From UBA2387 sp019454665 (lineage in GTDB: Bacteria; Armatimonadota; Fimbriimonadia; Fimbriimonadales; Fimbriimonadaceae), in assembly GCA_045862995.1 (NCBI GenBank), contig BTVX01000003.1, positions 131,145 through 195,144 of the forward strand: a DNA stretch of 64,000 nucleotides, in the 5' to 3' direction. How positions within the stretch are numbered: position 1 is the first letter of the stretch; each line of letters starts with the position of its first letter. Shown one piece after another: positions 16,216-24,266 of this stretch. A program made the translations under genes and the position numbers. Below the pieces are notes generated by a model that made no database searches, had not been told where the DNA came from, and saw nothing but the letters and a program-made list of their open reading frames with translations.

Positions 16216-17208
16216 CTAGAGCGGCTCGGCGCAACCCGAAGCCGCGCTGTTGCGCCCGGCTTCCACGATGCGCACGGCGTCTGCCGAGACCACGGGGTGC
16301 AGCATGCCCTCCGGTTCGCCACCTGTTGCAAGCAGCGTCGCGAAGTATGCCGCTGGCGATCGAACGTCCAGATCGGGTGCTTCAACCACCTCGACCTCGC
16401 GCCCCGCGCGGTAGATGCGCAGCGTGTTGCCGTAGACCCCGATCGTGCCGTCGCGCCCGTGGACGACCGGGTTGGCGCTCTCGTCGAACCCGTAGGTGGC
16501 CCACGTGCCTTCGAGTTCGGCCGTCATCTTGGGGTAGCGGGCCAGAAGGATCGCGTGATCGTCGGGCAGGTCGTAGGACTTGGTGAAGTTGTCGCGCACG
16601 CCGAACACGCTCGACGGCATGCCGAACAGCCATCTGCTGAGCACGGCCCCGTACCCGCAGAAATCGGCCAATGCGCCGCCGCCGTTGCGCTCCTCGTCGT
16701 AGAGCCAACCCACGAACCACTCGTCGCAGCCGATCTCTTTGGGTCCGTGGTGCCCGTTGCGGAAGCGGAAGTGAAAGACCGGGCCGATGACTCCCGAATC
16801 CAACTGGCGCTTGAGTTCGTGGACCCACGGCGACCAGCAGAACGGCCAGTTGATCATGAGGAGCTTGCCCGAGGCGCGCTGGGCTTCGAGCATCCGCTCG
16901 GCGTCGGCCACGTTGGCGGCCATGGCCTTCTCCACGAGGCATGGGATGCCTTTGCCAAGGGCTGTCACGGCGATCTCGGCGGATTCGCGGTTGTCGCTGG
17001 TGACGACGAGGGCATCGAGCGTCTCCTTGTCCAGCATCTCGCGCCAGTCGGTGTAGGTTCGGGCAAACCGGTCCTTGGCGCGTTCGAGCAGGGGAGTGTT
17101 GTCGGCGACGGCGGTGAGTTCCGCCCCCTCGACCTTGGCCCACGAGTCAATCAGGCCCCAAACGTGGCCGTGAATGAGTCCGGCGACACCGACGCGGAGT
17201 GAGTTCAT
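16216..17208 (-). CDS. Gfo/Idh/MocA-family oxidoreductase
   Basis: The 330-residue protein starts at MNSLRVGVAGLIHGHVWG, a Rossmann NAD(P)-binding segment. ALVVTSDNRESAEIAVTAL and GIPCLVEKAMAANVADAERM follow, where the EK motif contains the catalytic lysine of the family. The C-terminal beta-sheet domain includes GPVFHFRFRNGHHGP and GGGALADFCGYGAVLSRWLFG. Members oxidise or epimerise sugars and inositols; the substrate is not readable. ATG 17208 is chosen because it directly precedes the Rossmann strand. It is divergent from the HTH/nucleotidyltransferase pair. Confidence 0.88.
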   Translation of the reverse strand: MNSLRVGVAGLIHGHVWGLIDSWAKVEGAELTAVADNTPLLERAKDRFARTYTDWREMLDKETLDALVVTSDNRESAEIAVTALGKGIPCLVEKAMAANVADAERMLEAQRASGKLLMINWPFCWSPWVHELKRQLDSGVIGPVFHFRFRNGHHGPKEIGCDEWFVGWLYDEERNGGGALADFCGYGAVLSRWLFGMPSSVFGVRDNFTKSYDLPDDHAILLARYPKMTAELEGTWATYGFDESANPVVHGRDGTIGVYGNTLRIYRAGREVEVVEAPDLDVRSPAAYFATLLATGGEPEGMLHPVVSADAVRIVEAGRNSAASGCAEPL

Positions 17209-17257
17209 CGGCCTTCCGGTTCCACATGCGCCCGCTCGCTCCTGCTGTGGTCCCAAG

Positions 17258-17288
17258 TATCGCATATCGCGAATCGCGATATGCGATA
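17258..17288. promoter_or_regulatory. 31-bp palindromic operator
   Basis: Two perfect 15-bp arms (17258-17272, TATCGCATATCGCGA, and 17274-17288) flank a single central A. The right arm runs into the -10 box of the HTH gene, so a protein bound here would block RNA polymerase. The likely binder is the HTH protein encoded 11 bp downstream, as in AbiE-type toxin-antitoxin loci where the antitoxin binds inverted repeats. Confidence 0.8.
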
Positions 17289-17292
17289 TAAT
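17287..17292 (+). promoter_or_regulatory. Consensus -10 box; likely leaderless mRNA
   Basis: A perfect TATAAT lies at 17287-17292. The expected transcription start falls 6-7 nt downstream, at or next to A17299 of the ATG, so the mRNA would be leaderless. No Shine-Dalgarno sequence is present before this ATG, which agrees. Confidence 0.65.
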
Positions 17293-17298
17293 GGTCGC

Positions 17299-17808
17299 AT
17301 GATTGGCTCCGTCGACCTCCTGGTCCTGCTCAAAGTGTGTTCAAAGGGTGACTCCCCCTGGGATCAGGCTCAGATCGCGTGGGATTTGTTCGTCAGCCAA
17401 AGCACCGTGAGCATGTCCTTGCGCCGTGCTGCCGAAGTGCGACTCTATAGCCCGTCGCTGCGCCGCGTGAATGCAACCGGGCTGCAGGAGGCGTTGATCC
17501 ACGGGGCCAAGTATTTCCTGGCACCGATCCGCGGAGGAATCACTGTCGGCATGCCGACTTGCTGGGCCGTCTCTCCGTTCAAGGGTCGGATCGTGCCCTC
17601 AGACGAACTCCCCCCTGTATGGCCCGATCCGGAAGGTACCGTGAGAGGTCTCTCGTTTGAGCCTCTCTACCGGACGGCTCCGAAAGCTGCGGCCCTGGAT
17701 GCGGGGTTCTACGAACTTCTTGCCATCGTCGACGTGCTTCGCGATGGCCGCCCCCGCGAAGTCGCCATGGCCAAGGACGAGTTGGCAAAGAGACTGTGTG
17801 TCCGATGA
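17299..17808 (+). CDS. Winged-helix DNA-binding protein, probable antitoxin of a nucleotidyltransferase pair
   Basis: The 169-residue protein has an N-terminal winged-helix region (DLLVLLKVCSKGDSPWDQAQ, then SQSTVSMSLRRAAEVRLY as recognition helix) and an uncharacterised C-terminal half. It is followed, with a 4-nt ATGA overlap, by a nucleotidyltransferase-like gene. Gene order, coupling and the large palindrome over the promoter resemble type IV AbiEi-AbiEii systems, in which the first protein represses the promoter and counters the toxin. The match to AbiEi itself is not evident, so the antitoxin role is inferred. An ATG at 17281 lies inside the palindrome and upstream of the -10 box and is rejected as the start. 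Confidence 0.75.
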   Translation: MIGSVDLLVLLKVCSKGDSPWDQAQIAWDLFVSQSTVSMSLRRAAEVRLYSPSLRRVNATGLQEALIHGAKYFLAPIRGGITVGMPTCWAVSPFKGRIVPSDELPPVWPDPEGTVRGLSFEPLYRTAPKAAALDAGFYELLAIVDVLRDGRPREVAMAKDELAKRLCVR

Positions 17809-18515
17809 GCCCGCATACTCCTTCGGTAGAGATGGTCACGTTGGCGGCAGAGAAGCTGGGTGACCTCTGTTCGCGAGTCGTCTTCTTGGGAGGCGCGATC
17901 GTTGACTTGCTCGTCACCGAATCAGTTGCTTCCCCGGCCCGACCCACTGACGACGTGGACGTCGTAGTTGAGGTTGCAGGCTACATCGGCTACCATGAAC
18001 TGGAATCCGAACTGCGTGCGCGCGGCTTTGGGAACGTCATCGAAGGGCCCATCTGTCGCTTTCGCCACGGTGGTCTGATCTTGGACGCAATGCCCACGGA
18101 CGCCAACGTCTTCGGCTTCGGAAACCGTTGGTATGCCCACGCTTTGGAGAGTGCCGTCCCCTACGAGCTCCCCACGGGAAGATACATCCGCCTGATTGCC
18201 GCACCGTGCTTTTTGGCAACGAAGCTCGACGCCTTTGACTCTCCAGACAGAGAAGGACATGGCGACATGGTGGCCAGCAAGGACTTCGAGGACATCGTTC
18301 GCGTTCTCAACGGGCGAGGAGCCATAGCCTCCGAGGTTCGTGGATCCAGCGATCACCTGCGAGTTTGGTTGGAGGAGCAGTTTCGGACCCTTGCACTGGA
18401 TCCTCGGCTCCCAGATGGCCTTGTCGCTCACCTAGACACCGATTGGGCGAGCCAAGCCCGCGTATCGCTCGTCCTTGGTCGCATACGCAAGCTAGCAGGA
18501 TTGGGAGACGCCTAG
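17805..18515 (+). CDS. AbiEii-like nucleotidyltransferase (putative toxin)
   Basis: The 236-residue protein shows the nucleotidyltransferase fold signature: RVVFLGGAIVDLLV (GG motif), TDDVDVVVEV (paired acidic residues DxD for metal and nucleotide binding), then a helix-strand unit and ICRFRHGGLILDAMP, where a third Asp is plausible. IAAPCFLATKLDAFDSPDREG resembles AbiEii/AbiGii-type proteins (KLDAFxxRxxxxDxxD), here ending with SKDFEDIVRVL. Such toxins modify tRNA or other targets with nucleotides. ATG 17805 overlaps the upstream stop. It converges on the YjbR gene with a 4-bp overlap of stops. Confidence 0.8.
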   Translation: MSPHTPSVEMVTLAAEKLGDLCSRVVFLGGAIVDLLVTESVASPARPTDDVDVVVEVAGYIGYHELESELRARGFGNVIEGPICRFRHGGLILDAMPTDANVFGFGNRWYAHALESAVPYELPTGRYIRLIAAPCFLATKLDAFDSPDREGHGDMVASKDFEDIVRVLNGRGAIASEVRGSSDHLRVWLEEQFRTLALDPRLPDGLVAHLDTDWASQARVSLVLGRIRKLAGLGDA

Positions 18516-18895
18516 CGACCTAGATCGAACGCCTCAATCAGCGCTGGCGGGGCTTTGCAGCGCCATGCTTCAATCAGCAACTCCTCGATCTGCTCCGGGG
18601 TTGCGTCGTCGAGCCGGGCCAACACCGCCGGGAAGCCGTCGTAGTGCGGTTCGGTGAACAGGAAGCCCGGTTCGGAGGCGAGCAACAGATCCTTGGCCTC
18701 GAGATTGGGCACGCTGATGGCCAACACGCGGTCGTTGATGACCTTGGGCCGTTTGGGGTGAACGCGTTCGGCCCACGTCCAAGCGAACCCTTTGGCCTTG
18801 CCCTTGACCATCACCGAGAACCCGAAACGCCCCACGCCCTCAATCGAACCCGGCAGACGGGAACAGATGGCCCGGATGTCGTCGTGCGTGGTCAT
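18512..18895 (-). CDS. MmcQ/YjbR-family DNA-binding-like protein
   Basis: The 127-residue protein matches the MmcQ/YjbR (CyaY-like fold) family in length and pattern: TTHDDIRAICSRLPG, KGKAKGFAWTWAERV, ISVPNLEAKDLLLASEPGFLFTEPHYDGFPAVLARLD and a C-terminal helix with APPALIEAF. The family is of unknown function, sometimes called DNA-binding. It is the last gene of a minus-strand run, 12 bp after the universal stress gene. Confidence 0.85.
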   Translation of the reverse strand: MTTHDDIRAICSRLPGSIEGVGRFGFSVMVKGKAKGFAWTWAERVHPKRPKVINDRVLAISVPNLEAKDLLLASEPGFLFTEPHYDGFPAVLARLDDATPEQIEELLIEAWRCKAPPALIEAFDLGR

Positions 18896-18907
18896 GACCG
18901 ACCCAGC

Positions 18908-19831
18908 TTATCCCTTGCGGCGAACGACCAGCACCGAGCAAGGCGCTTCGGTGGCGACTTCGTAGCTGACGCTGCCGATGAAGAACCGCTCTAGTGCTCC
19001 GTGGCGGGTGGCGCCGATCACCAGCAGGTCGGCAGCTTCTTTCTCGGCCACGCCGATCAGGCCATGGGCGGGGCGCGCCAAGACCGCTCGCCCCACAACG
19101 GTGTCGGCGACACGGCGCAGAGTGTCCTCTGCGCCGCTCACCAGGTTCTTGGCCCGCATCTCGTCCTCGTCGTAGGTGTCGCGGAACATCGAGGGCTCGA
19201 TCCCGGTGGGCGTCACGATCAAGGGGTGGACGCAAACAGGGACGACCTTGCCAAACGCCTTGTCGGGCGCACTGCTGATGGTTTGTACCGCGTTGATCGA
19301 GCCTGCGGAGCCATCTACGGCCACGAGCACGTCGAGTTTTGACTTGGACTCCAAGCGCTCAATGGCCTGCTCGGGGGTCTGGTCGTGTCCGCACCGAGCG
19401 ATGAGCAGGCTGACCGGGCTGTGGCTGAGCAACTTCCGGGCCACGCTGCCGAGCAGAAAGCTCTTGATTGCGCCTTCGCCCTTGGAGCCCAATGCGATCA
19501 GGTCGTACTGGTCGTCCGCTTGGTCGAGCAATGCGTTGCCGGGGTCTCCCTCCAAGACCAAGGGCAACGCGTCGAACCCACGGGCCCGCATCCGCGCGGC
19601 GCCTGCCTCGGCGACTTTGCGACCCTCGGCGAGGGCAGCCTCCCAAATGGCAGCCGACTGGTCTGCCAAGCCCAACCCGCCCATCGGGGGAACTGTGGCC
19701 ACAAACGCGAGCGGCGAGGGGACCGCGTGAGCGCAGTCCACCTTGGCCCCCTGGGTTTGGGGCAGTTTGGCCAGCAACGCTTCGGCGAGCAGGCTGTGTT
19801 TGGAACCGTCGGTGGCGAGAAGGATTCTCAT
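18908..19831 (-). CDS. Universal stress protein, two Usp domains
   Basis: The 307-residue protein has two tandem Usp domains. Domain 1 starts MRILLATDGSKHSLLAEALL and ends with a complete ATP-binding pattern GSKG...LLGSVARKLLSHSPVSLLI. Domain 2 starts LDVLVAVDGSAGSINAV and ends GATRHGALERFFIGSVSYEV, where the second glycine of G-x2-G is replaced by Arg, so nucleotide binding by domain 2 may be weaker. ATG 19831 has a good TAGGAGAT site. It lies 20 bp downstream of fumarylacetoacetase and probably shares its mRNA. Confidence 0.92.
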   Translation of the reverse strand: MRILLATDGSKHSLLAEALLAKLPQTQGAKVDCAHAVPSPLAFVATVPPMGGLGLADQSAAIWEAALAEGRKVAEAGAARMRARGFDALPLVLEGDPGNALLDQADDQYDLIALGSKGEGAIKSFLLGSVARKLLSHSPVSLLIARCGHDQTPEQAIERLESKSKLDVLVAVDGSAGSINAVQTISSAPDKAFGKVVPVCVHPLIVTPTGIEPSMFRDTYDEDEMRAKNLVSGAEDTLRRVADTVVGRAVLARPAHGLIGVAEKEAADLLVIGATRHGALERFFIGSVSYEVATEAPCSVLVVRRKG

Positions 19832-19851
19832 GGCGATCTCCTACGGGCGAC

Positions 19852-21129
19852 TCAGCGCACGCGTGCAGGAGCCACCCGATTGCAGAGTTCCCCAAAACCC
19901 ACACGAAACCCTGCTCCTTGGGCCCAACCGCTCATCAAAACTCGGTCGCCATCGTGGATGAACACGCGCGTCTCCCCCGTCTCGTCGATGGCGATCGGCC
20001 TTTCGCCGCGCCACGCAAGTTCGAGCATCGAGCCGTACGAGTCGGGGTCGGGCCCGCTGATGGTGCCGCTCGCGTAGAGGTCGCCCACCTGAACGTTCGT
20101 GCCGTTGCTTGCCTGGTGCAAGAGCTGTTGGGCCAGGCTCCAATACATGTGGCGAAAGTTCGTGCGGCAAACACGTTGAGGCTTCGTCGCCCGCTCGGTC
20201 TGGATGGCCACCTCGAGCTGGACGTCGAAGTGCCAGGGCAGAGCGGTCTGCAGGTGCGGCAAGGGTGTGGGATCTTGCTCGGGGCCGGGCACTCGGAACG
20301 GCAGCAAGGCGTCCACGGGCACGACCCACGGACTGATCGAGGTCGCAAACGACTTTGCGAGAAACGGGCCCAAAGGCGCGTACTCCCAACGCTGGACGTC
20401 GCGAGCCGACCAATCGTTGACCAGCACCAGACCAAACACGAAGTCGTCTACCTGGTCCTCGTTCAGGGTGTCCCCGAGCGTGTTGTCGGCGCCGGTGAAG
20501 AAGCCCACTTCCAACTCGAAGTCCAGTTGCTTGCTCGGTCCGAAGGACGGCGGACCGTCGTTGGAGGCCACGGTCTGGCCGCACGGGCGCCGAATGTCGG
20601 TCCCCGACCCCACCACGCTCGACGCGCGCCCGTTGTAGCCCACAGGCAGGTGTTTCCAGTTGGGCAGGAGCGGCTTCTCCGGGTCGCGGAACATCCGCCC
20701 CACGTTCGAGGCGTGCTGCTCGCTGCTGTAGAAGTCCACGAACGCTCCGATGTGGACCGGCATGTGCAAGGTGGCGTCGGCCACGGGCACCAAGGCGCGG
20801 GCACGCAACCGCTCGTCGTCGCGAAGCACGGTTTCGGAATCGCGCAGCAGTTCGGCGAGTCGCTGGCGGAGGGCCGTCCATGCGCCTCGGCCCAAGCTCA
20901 TCACGGGGTTCAGCGTGTCGGCGTGGAACACGTCGGGGCCGTCGAGCAGACCGGCGTCATGCAACAGGCCGGTGTCCAAGATGAACTCGCCGATGGCCAC
21001 GCCAACGCGAGCAGGGCGTCCGTCGCGCTTCGAGAAGATGCCGTAGGGCAGGTTCTGGATGGGAAAGTGCGACTCTGGCGCGACGGGCACCCAACTTCGC
21101 CAATCGCCTGGGACAACGAACGACTTCAT
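19852..21129 (-). CDS. fahA: Fumarylacetoacetase
   Basis: The 425-residue enzyme matches fumarylacetoacetase: N-terminal SWVPVAPESHFPIQNLPYGI, then HIGAFVDFYSSEQHASNVG (catalytic His/Asp loop), LDFELEVGFFTG (metal Glu residues), FGLVLVNDWSARDVQRWEY, and ASGTISGPDPDSYGSMLEL. It splits fumarylacetoacetate to fumarate and acetoacetate, the last step of tyrosine and homogentisate breakdown. ATG 21129 overlaps the upstream stop (ATGA, 21126-21129). The other pathway enzymes (hmgA, hpd, maiA) are not in the window. Confidence 0.94.
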   Translation of the reverse strand: MKSFVVPGDWRSWVPVAPESHFPIQNLPYGIFSKRDGRPARVGVAIGEFILDTGLLHDAGLLDGPDVFHADTLNPVMSLGRGAWTALRQRLAELLRDSETVLRDDERLRARALVPVADATLHMPVHIGAFVDFYSSEQHASNVGRMFRDPEKPLLPNWKHLPVGYNGRASSVVGSGTDIRRPCGQTVASNDGPPSFGPSKQLDFELEVGFFTGADNTLGDTLNEDQVDDFVFGLVLVNDWSARDVQRWEYAPLGPFLAKSFATSISPWVVPVDALLPFRVPGPEQDPTPLPHLQTALPWHFDVQLEVAIQTERATKPQRVCRTNFRHMYWSLAQQLLHQASNGTNVQVGDLYASGTISGPDPDSYGSMLELAWRGERPIAIDETGETRVFIHDGDRVLMSGWAQGAGFRVGFGELCNRVAPARVR

Positions 21130-21980
21130 GGCCACAGCCCCATTGTGGTCAGATCGGCCACGGGTTCGTGGATCGAACAACTTCCGATGGAAGCCAAGGC
21201 TTCGCGGGCATCGCCCAACGCCTCCACCGATATCGCCTCGCCGCAGACCTCCACCATGTCTTCGGACCAGCGCATCGCTTCGGCGGGTGCCTCAAGGATG
21301 CGGGCCACCAGCGAGCGGGACGCTTCCAGCGATTCTGCGGCGGCGAACGCGAGCACGCAATTGAGGAATCCGAACATCCGGGCGGTGCCAAGGCTCGGGT
21401 CCTTGGCCGAGATCGGTTGCCTGCCCGTGACGGGGTGGTGGAGACCGGCGGTCAGCTTGACCTCGAGCCGAAGGTCCACGGCCTCGACGATGAACGCCGC
21501 AACGTCGTCGGCCTTGGGGAAAGCGGCGGGCATCATGCCTCCAAGTCGCACCTTCGCGCCGAGGTCCGCCTCCGCCAACGCTGTCAGCGCATCGGAGAGG
21601 CCCGAATCGAGCGGCACCTCGACAAACGGCGCAGGCTCGTGGCCCTCGTCGGCGAGCCTCGCCGCGAGACGTGCCAGCGCCTTCATTCCGGCGGGCGAGG
21701 CAGCCTTGGTTTCCAGCGAAACCACCTGCAAGCCAGGGGGGATCTCGAAGGCCTGGGCGGGATCGGCAAGCAGAACCGCGACGGGCAAGGTGTCCTTGCT
21801 CCCCAAACAGGCGGATAGCTCGGCGAGGCGGTCTGACGGGCAGACGAACGCTGCGGTCAGCGGCTCGTCCCACCACTTGCGATACTCCTCGGCGGCGTCG
21901 GCCATGCTCAACGCAGCGGGCGGAAACAGGCCCGCGTAATCGAAGAGGCCGGAGACCGAGGCGGCGACGGTTCGGTACAC
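21126..21980 (-). CDS. Uncharacterised protein coupled to fumarylacetoacetase
   Basis: The 284-residue soluble protein (MYRTVAASVSGLFDYAGLFPPAALSM) has no signal peptide and no motif that I can tie to a known enzyme. Alternating strands and helices (FVCPSDRLAEL, PVAVLLADP, VEVPLDS, VRLGGMMPAAFPKADDVAAFI, LEVKLTAGLHHPV) look like a TIM-barrel-type arrangement. Its stop overlaps the fahA start by 4 nt, so the two are translationally coupled, which suggests a role in aromatic amino acid breakdown or a paired enzyme step. It heads the four-gene operon down to the YjbR gene. Confidence 0.75.
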   Translation of the reverse strand: MYRTVAASVSGLFDYAGLFPPAALSMADAAEEYRKWWDEPLTAAFVCPSDRLAELSACLGSKDTLPVAVLLADPAQAFEIPPGLQVVSLETKAASPAGMKALARLAARLADEGHEPAPFVEVPLDSGLSDALTALAEADLGAKVRLGGMMPAAFPKADDVAAFIVEAVDLRLEVKLTAGLHHPVTGRQPISAKDPSLGTARMFGFLNCVLAFAAAESLEASRSLVARILEAPAEAMRWSEDMVEVCGEAISVEALGDAREALASIGSCSIHEPVADLTTMGLWP

Positions 21981-22073
21981 GCGACGAGTGTACGCGACGA
22001 TGTCTTGAGTTTGCGAAGGGCCGGACGCTGGAACTCTCTGGGCAAACTTCCGTTATCCTAAGAAGAGACGGCG

Positions 22074-22676
22074 ATGAAAGCGATGCTCGCGATCCTCGGT
22101 TTGTCGGTCCTCGGCTGGACCGGCTGGTCCCTCCAAGCGAAGGAGCCCGCCCCGCCGCCTGCGGAACAACAGCGCATGAGCCAAGACAGGATTCTCGGAT
22201 GGGCCGTGGTGGACAATCGCTTCGCAGAAGGTCCGTTCGCCGGCTATTGGGTGGGCGTCAGCCCCCCTCGCGAAGACAAGTTCGTTCTTGCGGATCGCGA
22301 GTGGCAACGGATTCTCAAGCCCGAGCAGTACCGCATCCTCCGCAACAAGGGCACCGAACCCGCGTTCTGCGGTCGGTTCCACGACCACAAAGCCGATGGT
22401 TTCTACCGCGTGATCGGCAGCGGGCAACCCGTGTTCAAGTCGTCGGCCAAGTTCGATTCGGGCACGGGCTGGCCGTCGTTCTTCGAGCCCTACGACCGCG
22501 ATGCGATCTGGCTCAAGCCCGACTTCAGCCACGGCATGACGCGCTTGGAAGTGCTGGCCAGCCGCTGCGACGGGCACCTGGGCCACGTTTTCCCCGATGG
22601 CCCGCGCGAGAAGGGCGGCCTGCGGTTCTGCATCAACTCCGAGGTGCTGGAGTTCGTGCCCACGACCAAGGGCTGA
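22074..22676 (+). CDS. msrB: Exported methionine sulfoxide reductase B without the zinc site
   Basis: The 200-residue protein has an N-terminal export signal (MKAMLAILGLSVLGWTGWSLQA) and an MsrB domain: SGTGWPSFFEP at 129-139, GHLGHVFPDGP and catalytic Cys186 in LRFCINSEVLEF. The usual two CxxC zinc pairs are degraded. The first reads VIGS (Val113, Ser116) and the second ASRC (only Cys165 remains). Zinc-free MsrB forms are known. A cysteine at 99 (EPAFCGRF), where many members have Ser or Thr, or Cys165, could act as resolving cysteine. It probably repairs oxidised methionine in periplasmic proteins. Confidence 0.9.
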   Translation: MKAMLAILGLSVLGWTGWSLQAKEPAPPPAEQQRMSQDRILGWAVVDNRFAEGPFAGYWVGVSPPREDKFVLADREWQRILKPEQYRILRNKGTEPAFCGRFHDHKADGFYRVIGSGQPVFKSSAKFDSGTGWPSFFEPYDRDAIWLKPDFSHGMTRLEVLASRCDGHLGHVFPDGPREKGGLRFCINSEVLEFVPTTKG

Positions 22677-24212
22677 TTACGCCAGCAACTCGTCCACCAC
22701 GTGGCCGTGGACGTCCGTTAGGCGGAAGTCCCGGCCCTGGAAGCGATAGGTCAGCTTCGTGTGGTCAATGCCCATCAGGTGCAGCATCGTCGCGTTGAGG
22801 TCGTGCACGTGCACCGCGCCCGGAGTGAACGCGTCCTCGGTCGGCTTGATGATCGCGCCGTCCTTGTCCACGATGTTGTAGGAGTAGTCGTCGGTGTGCC
22901 CGTACACGGTGCCCGGCTTGACTCCGCCTCCCGCCATCCACATCGTGAAGCAGCGGGGGTGGTGGTCGCGGCCGTAGTTGTCGCGGGCGAGCGGCCCTTG
23001 GCAGTAGACCGTCCGACCGAACTCGCCTCCCCACACCACCAGCGTCTCGTCGAGGAGCCCGCGCCGCTTGAGGTCCTTGATGAGCGCCGCGCAGGGCTGG
23101 TCAATGTCCTTGCACTGGAGTGGCAGGTCCCGGGGCAGGCTGTCGTGGTGGTCCCAACCCCGGTGCCAAATCTGCGTGAATCGGACGCCCCGCTCGGCCA
23201 AACGCCGCGCCAACAGGCAGTTCGCCGCGAACGTGCCCGGCGTTCGGCTGTCCTCGCCGTAGAGTTCGAACGTGTCGTCGCTCTCCGTGGAGAGGTCCAT
23301 CAGGTCGGGGACGCTGGTCTGCATCTTGTACGCCATCTCGTACTGCGCGATGCGGGCCGCGATTTCGGGGTCGCCGAACTGTTTGAGCGTCAACTGGTTG
23401 AGTTGAGCCAAGTCGTCCAGCATCTGTCGGCGCGTCGAGGACAAGACGCCTTCGGGGTTCTTCAGGTACAGCACGGGGTCGCCAGTGGACCGCAGCGCCA
23501 CCCCCTGATGTTCGCTGGGCAGGAACCCCGTTCCCCACAGGCGGTTGTAGAGGGCCTGGGCGTCGCGCTTCGCGCTCCACTTGCTGTGAAGCACCACGTA
23601 GGTGGGCAGTTCCTCGTTCTCGCTGCCCAAGCCGTAGCTGACCCAGGCGCCGAGGCTGGGCCGACCGGGAAGCTGGCTGCCGGTTTGGATGAACGTGACC
23701 GCGGGGTCGTGGTTGATCGCGTCGGTCCACATCGAGCGAATGACGCAGAGTTCGTTGGCCACGGTGGCCGTGTGGGGCAGCAGCTCGCTGATGTAGACGC
23801 CGTCTTCGTTGTTGTCGTACTTCTTGAACTCGTACTTGCTGGGGGCGACGGGAAAACGCGCCTGGCCGCTGGTCATCGTGGTGATGCGCTGGCCCATGCG
23901 GATCTCGTCGGGCAGGTCGGCGTCGTAGACGTCGCGCATCTTCGGCTTGTAGTCCCACATGTCCATCTGGCTGGGGCCGCCGTTCATGAACAGGACGATG
24001 ACGCGCTTGGCTTTGGGGGCGAAGTGCGGCACGCCGGGGGGGCCCTTGCGGCCCTTCTGGTCGGCGAGGGCGATCGAGCCCGCCAAGAGGCCTCCGCCCA
24101 AGCCTCCGCTCCGGAGGAGCGTGTGCAGGGCGGCGGTGCCGACCCCGAGGGCGGTCTTCCCGAAGAGCTGGCGTCGGGTCAGGAGCAGTTCGTGTTCGCG
24201 TCGGGGGTCCAT
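22677..24212 (-). CDS. DUF1501 (Tat-exported sulfatase-like) protein
   Basis: The 511-residue protein has a twin-arginine-type signal (LLTRRQLFGKTALGVGTAAL) and the DUF1501 pattern: RVIVLFMNGGPSQMDMWDYKP, FIQTGSQLPGRPSLGAWVSYGLG, RGVRFTQIWHRGWDHHD, VVWGGEFGRTVYCQG and GRDHHPRCFTMWMAGGGVKPG. The fold is related to alkaline phosphatase/sulfatase enzymes. In Planctomycetes and relatives, DUF1501 genes pair with DUF1549/DUF1553 genes, as here (25263-28226, same strand). The substrate is unknown; polysaccharide processing has been suggested. It abuts msrB tail to tail. Confidence 0.92.
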   Translation of the reverse strand: MDPRREHELLLTRRQLFGKTALGVGTAALHTLLRSGGLGGGLLAGSIALADQKGRKGPPGVPHFAPKAKRVIVLFMNGGPSQMDMWDYKPKMRDVYDADLPDEIRMGQRITTMTSGQARFPVAPSKYEFKKYDNNEDGVYISELLPHTATVANELCVIRSMWTDAINHDPAVTFIQTGSQLPGRPSLGAWVSYGLGSENEELPTYVVLHSKWSAKRDAQALYNRLWGTGFLPSEHQGVALRSTGDPVLYLKNPEGVLSSTRRQMLDDLAQLNQLTLKQFGDPEIAARIAQYEMAYKMQTSVPDLMDLSTESDDTFELYGEDSRTPGTFAANCLLARRLAERGVRFTQIWHRGWDHHDSLPRDLPLQCKDIDQPCAALIKDLKRRGLLDETLVVWGGEFGRTVYCQGPLARDNYGRDHHPRCFTMWMAGGGVKPGTVYGHTDDYSYNIVDKDGAIIKPTEDAFTPGAVHVHDLNATMLHLMGIDHTKLTYRFQGRDFRLTDVHGHVVDELLA

Positions 24213-24266
24213 GGCTCTGGCTGGGATCCGGTACCCGCCATTCTAACGCATGTCCCTCAACGATGG

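Noticed and set aside
19468..21939. 823-codon open frame on the plus strand
   Set aside because: It is antisense to fahA and its partner, rich in Arg/Ser/Pro, and has no recognisable domain; high GC produces such frames.
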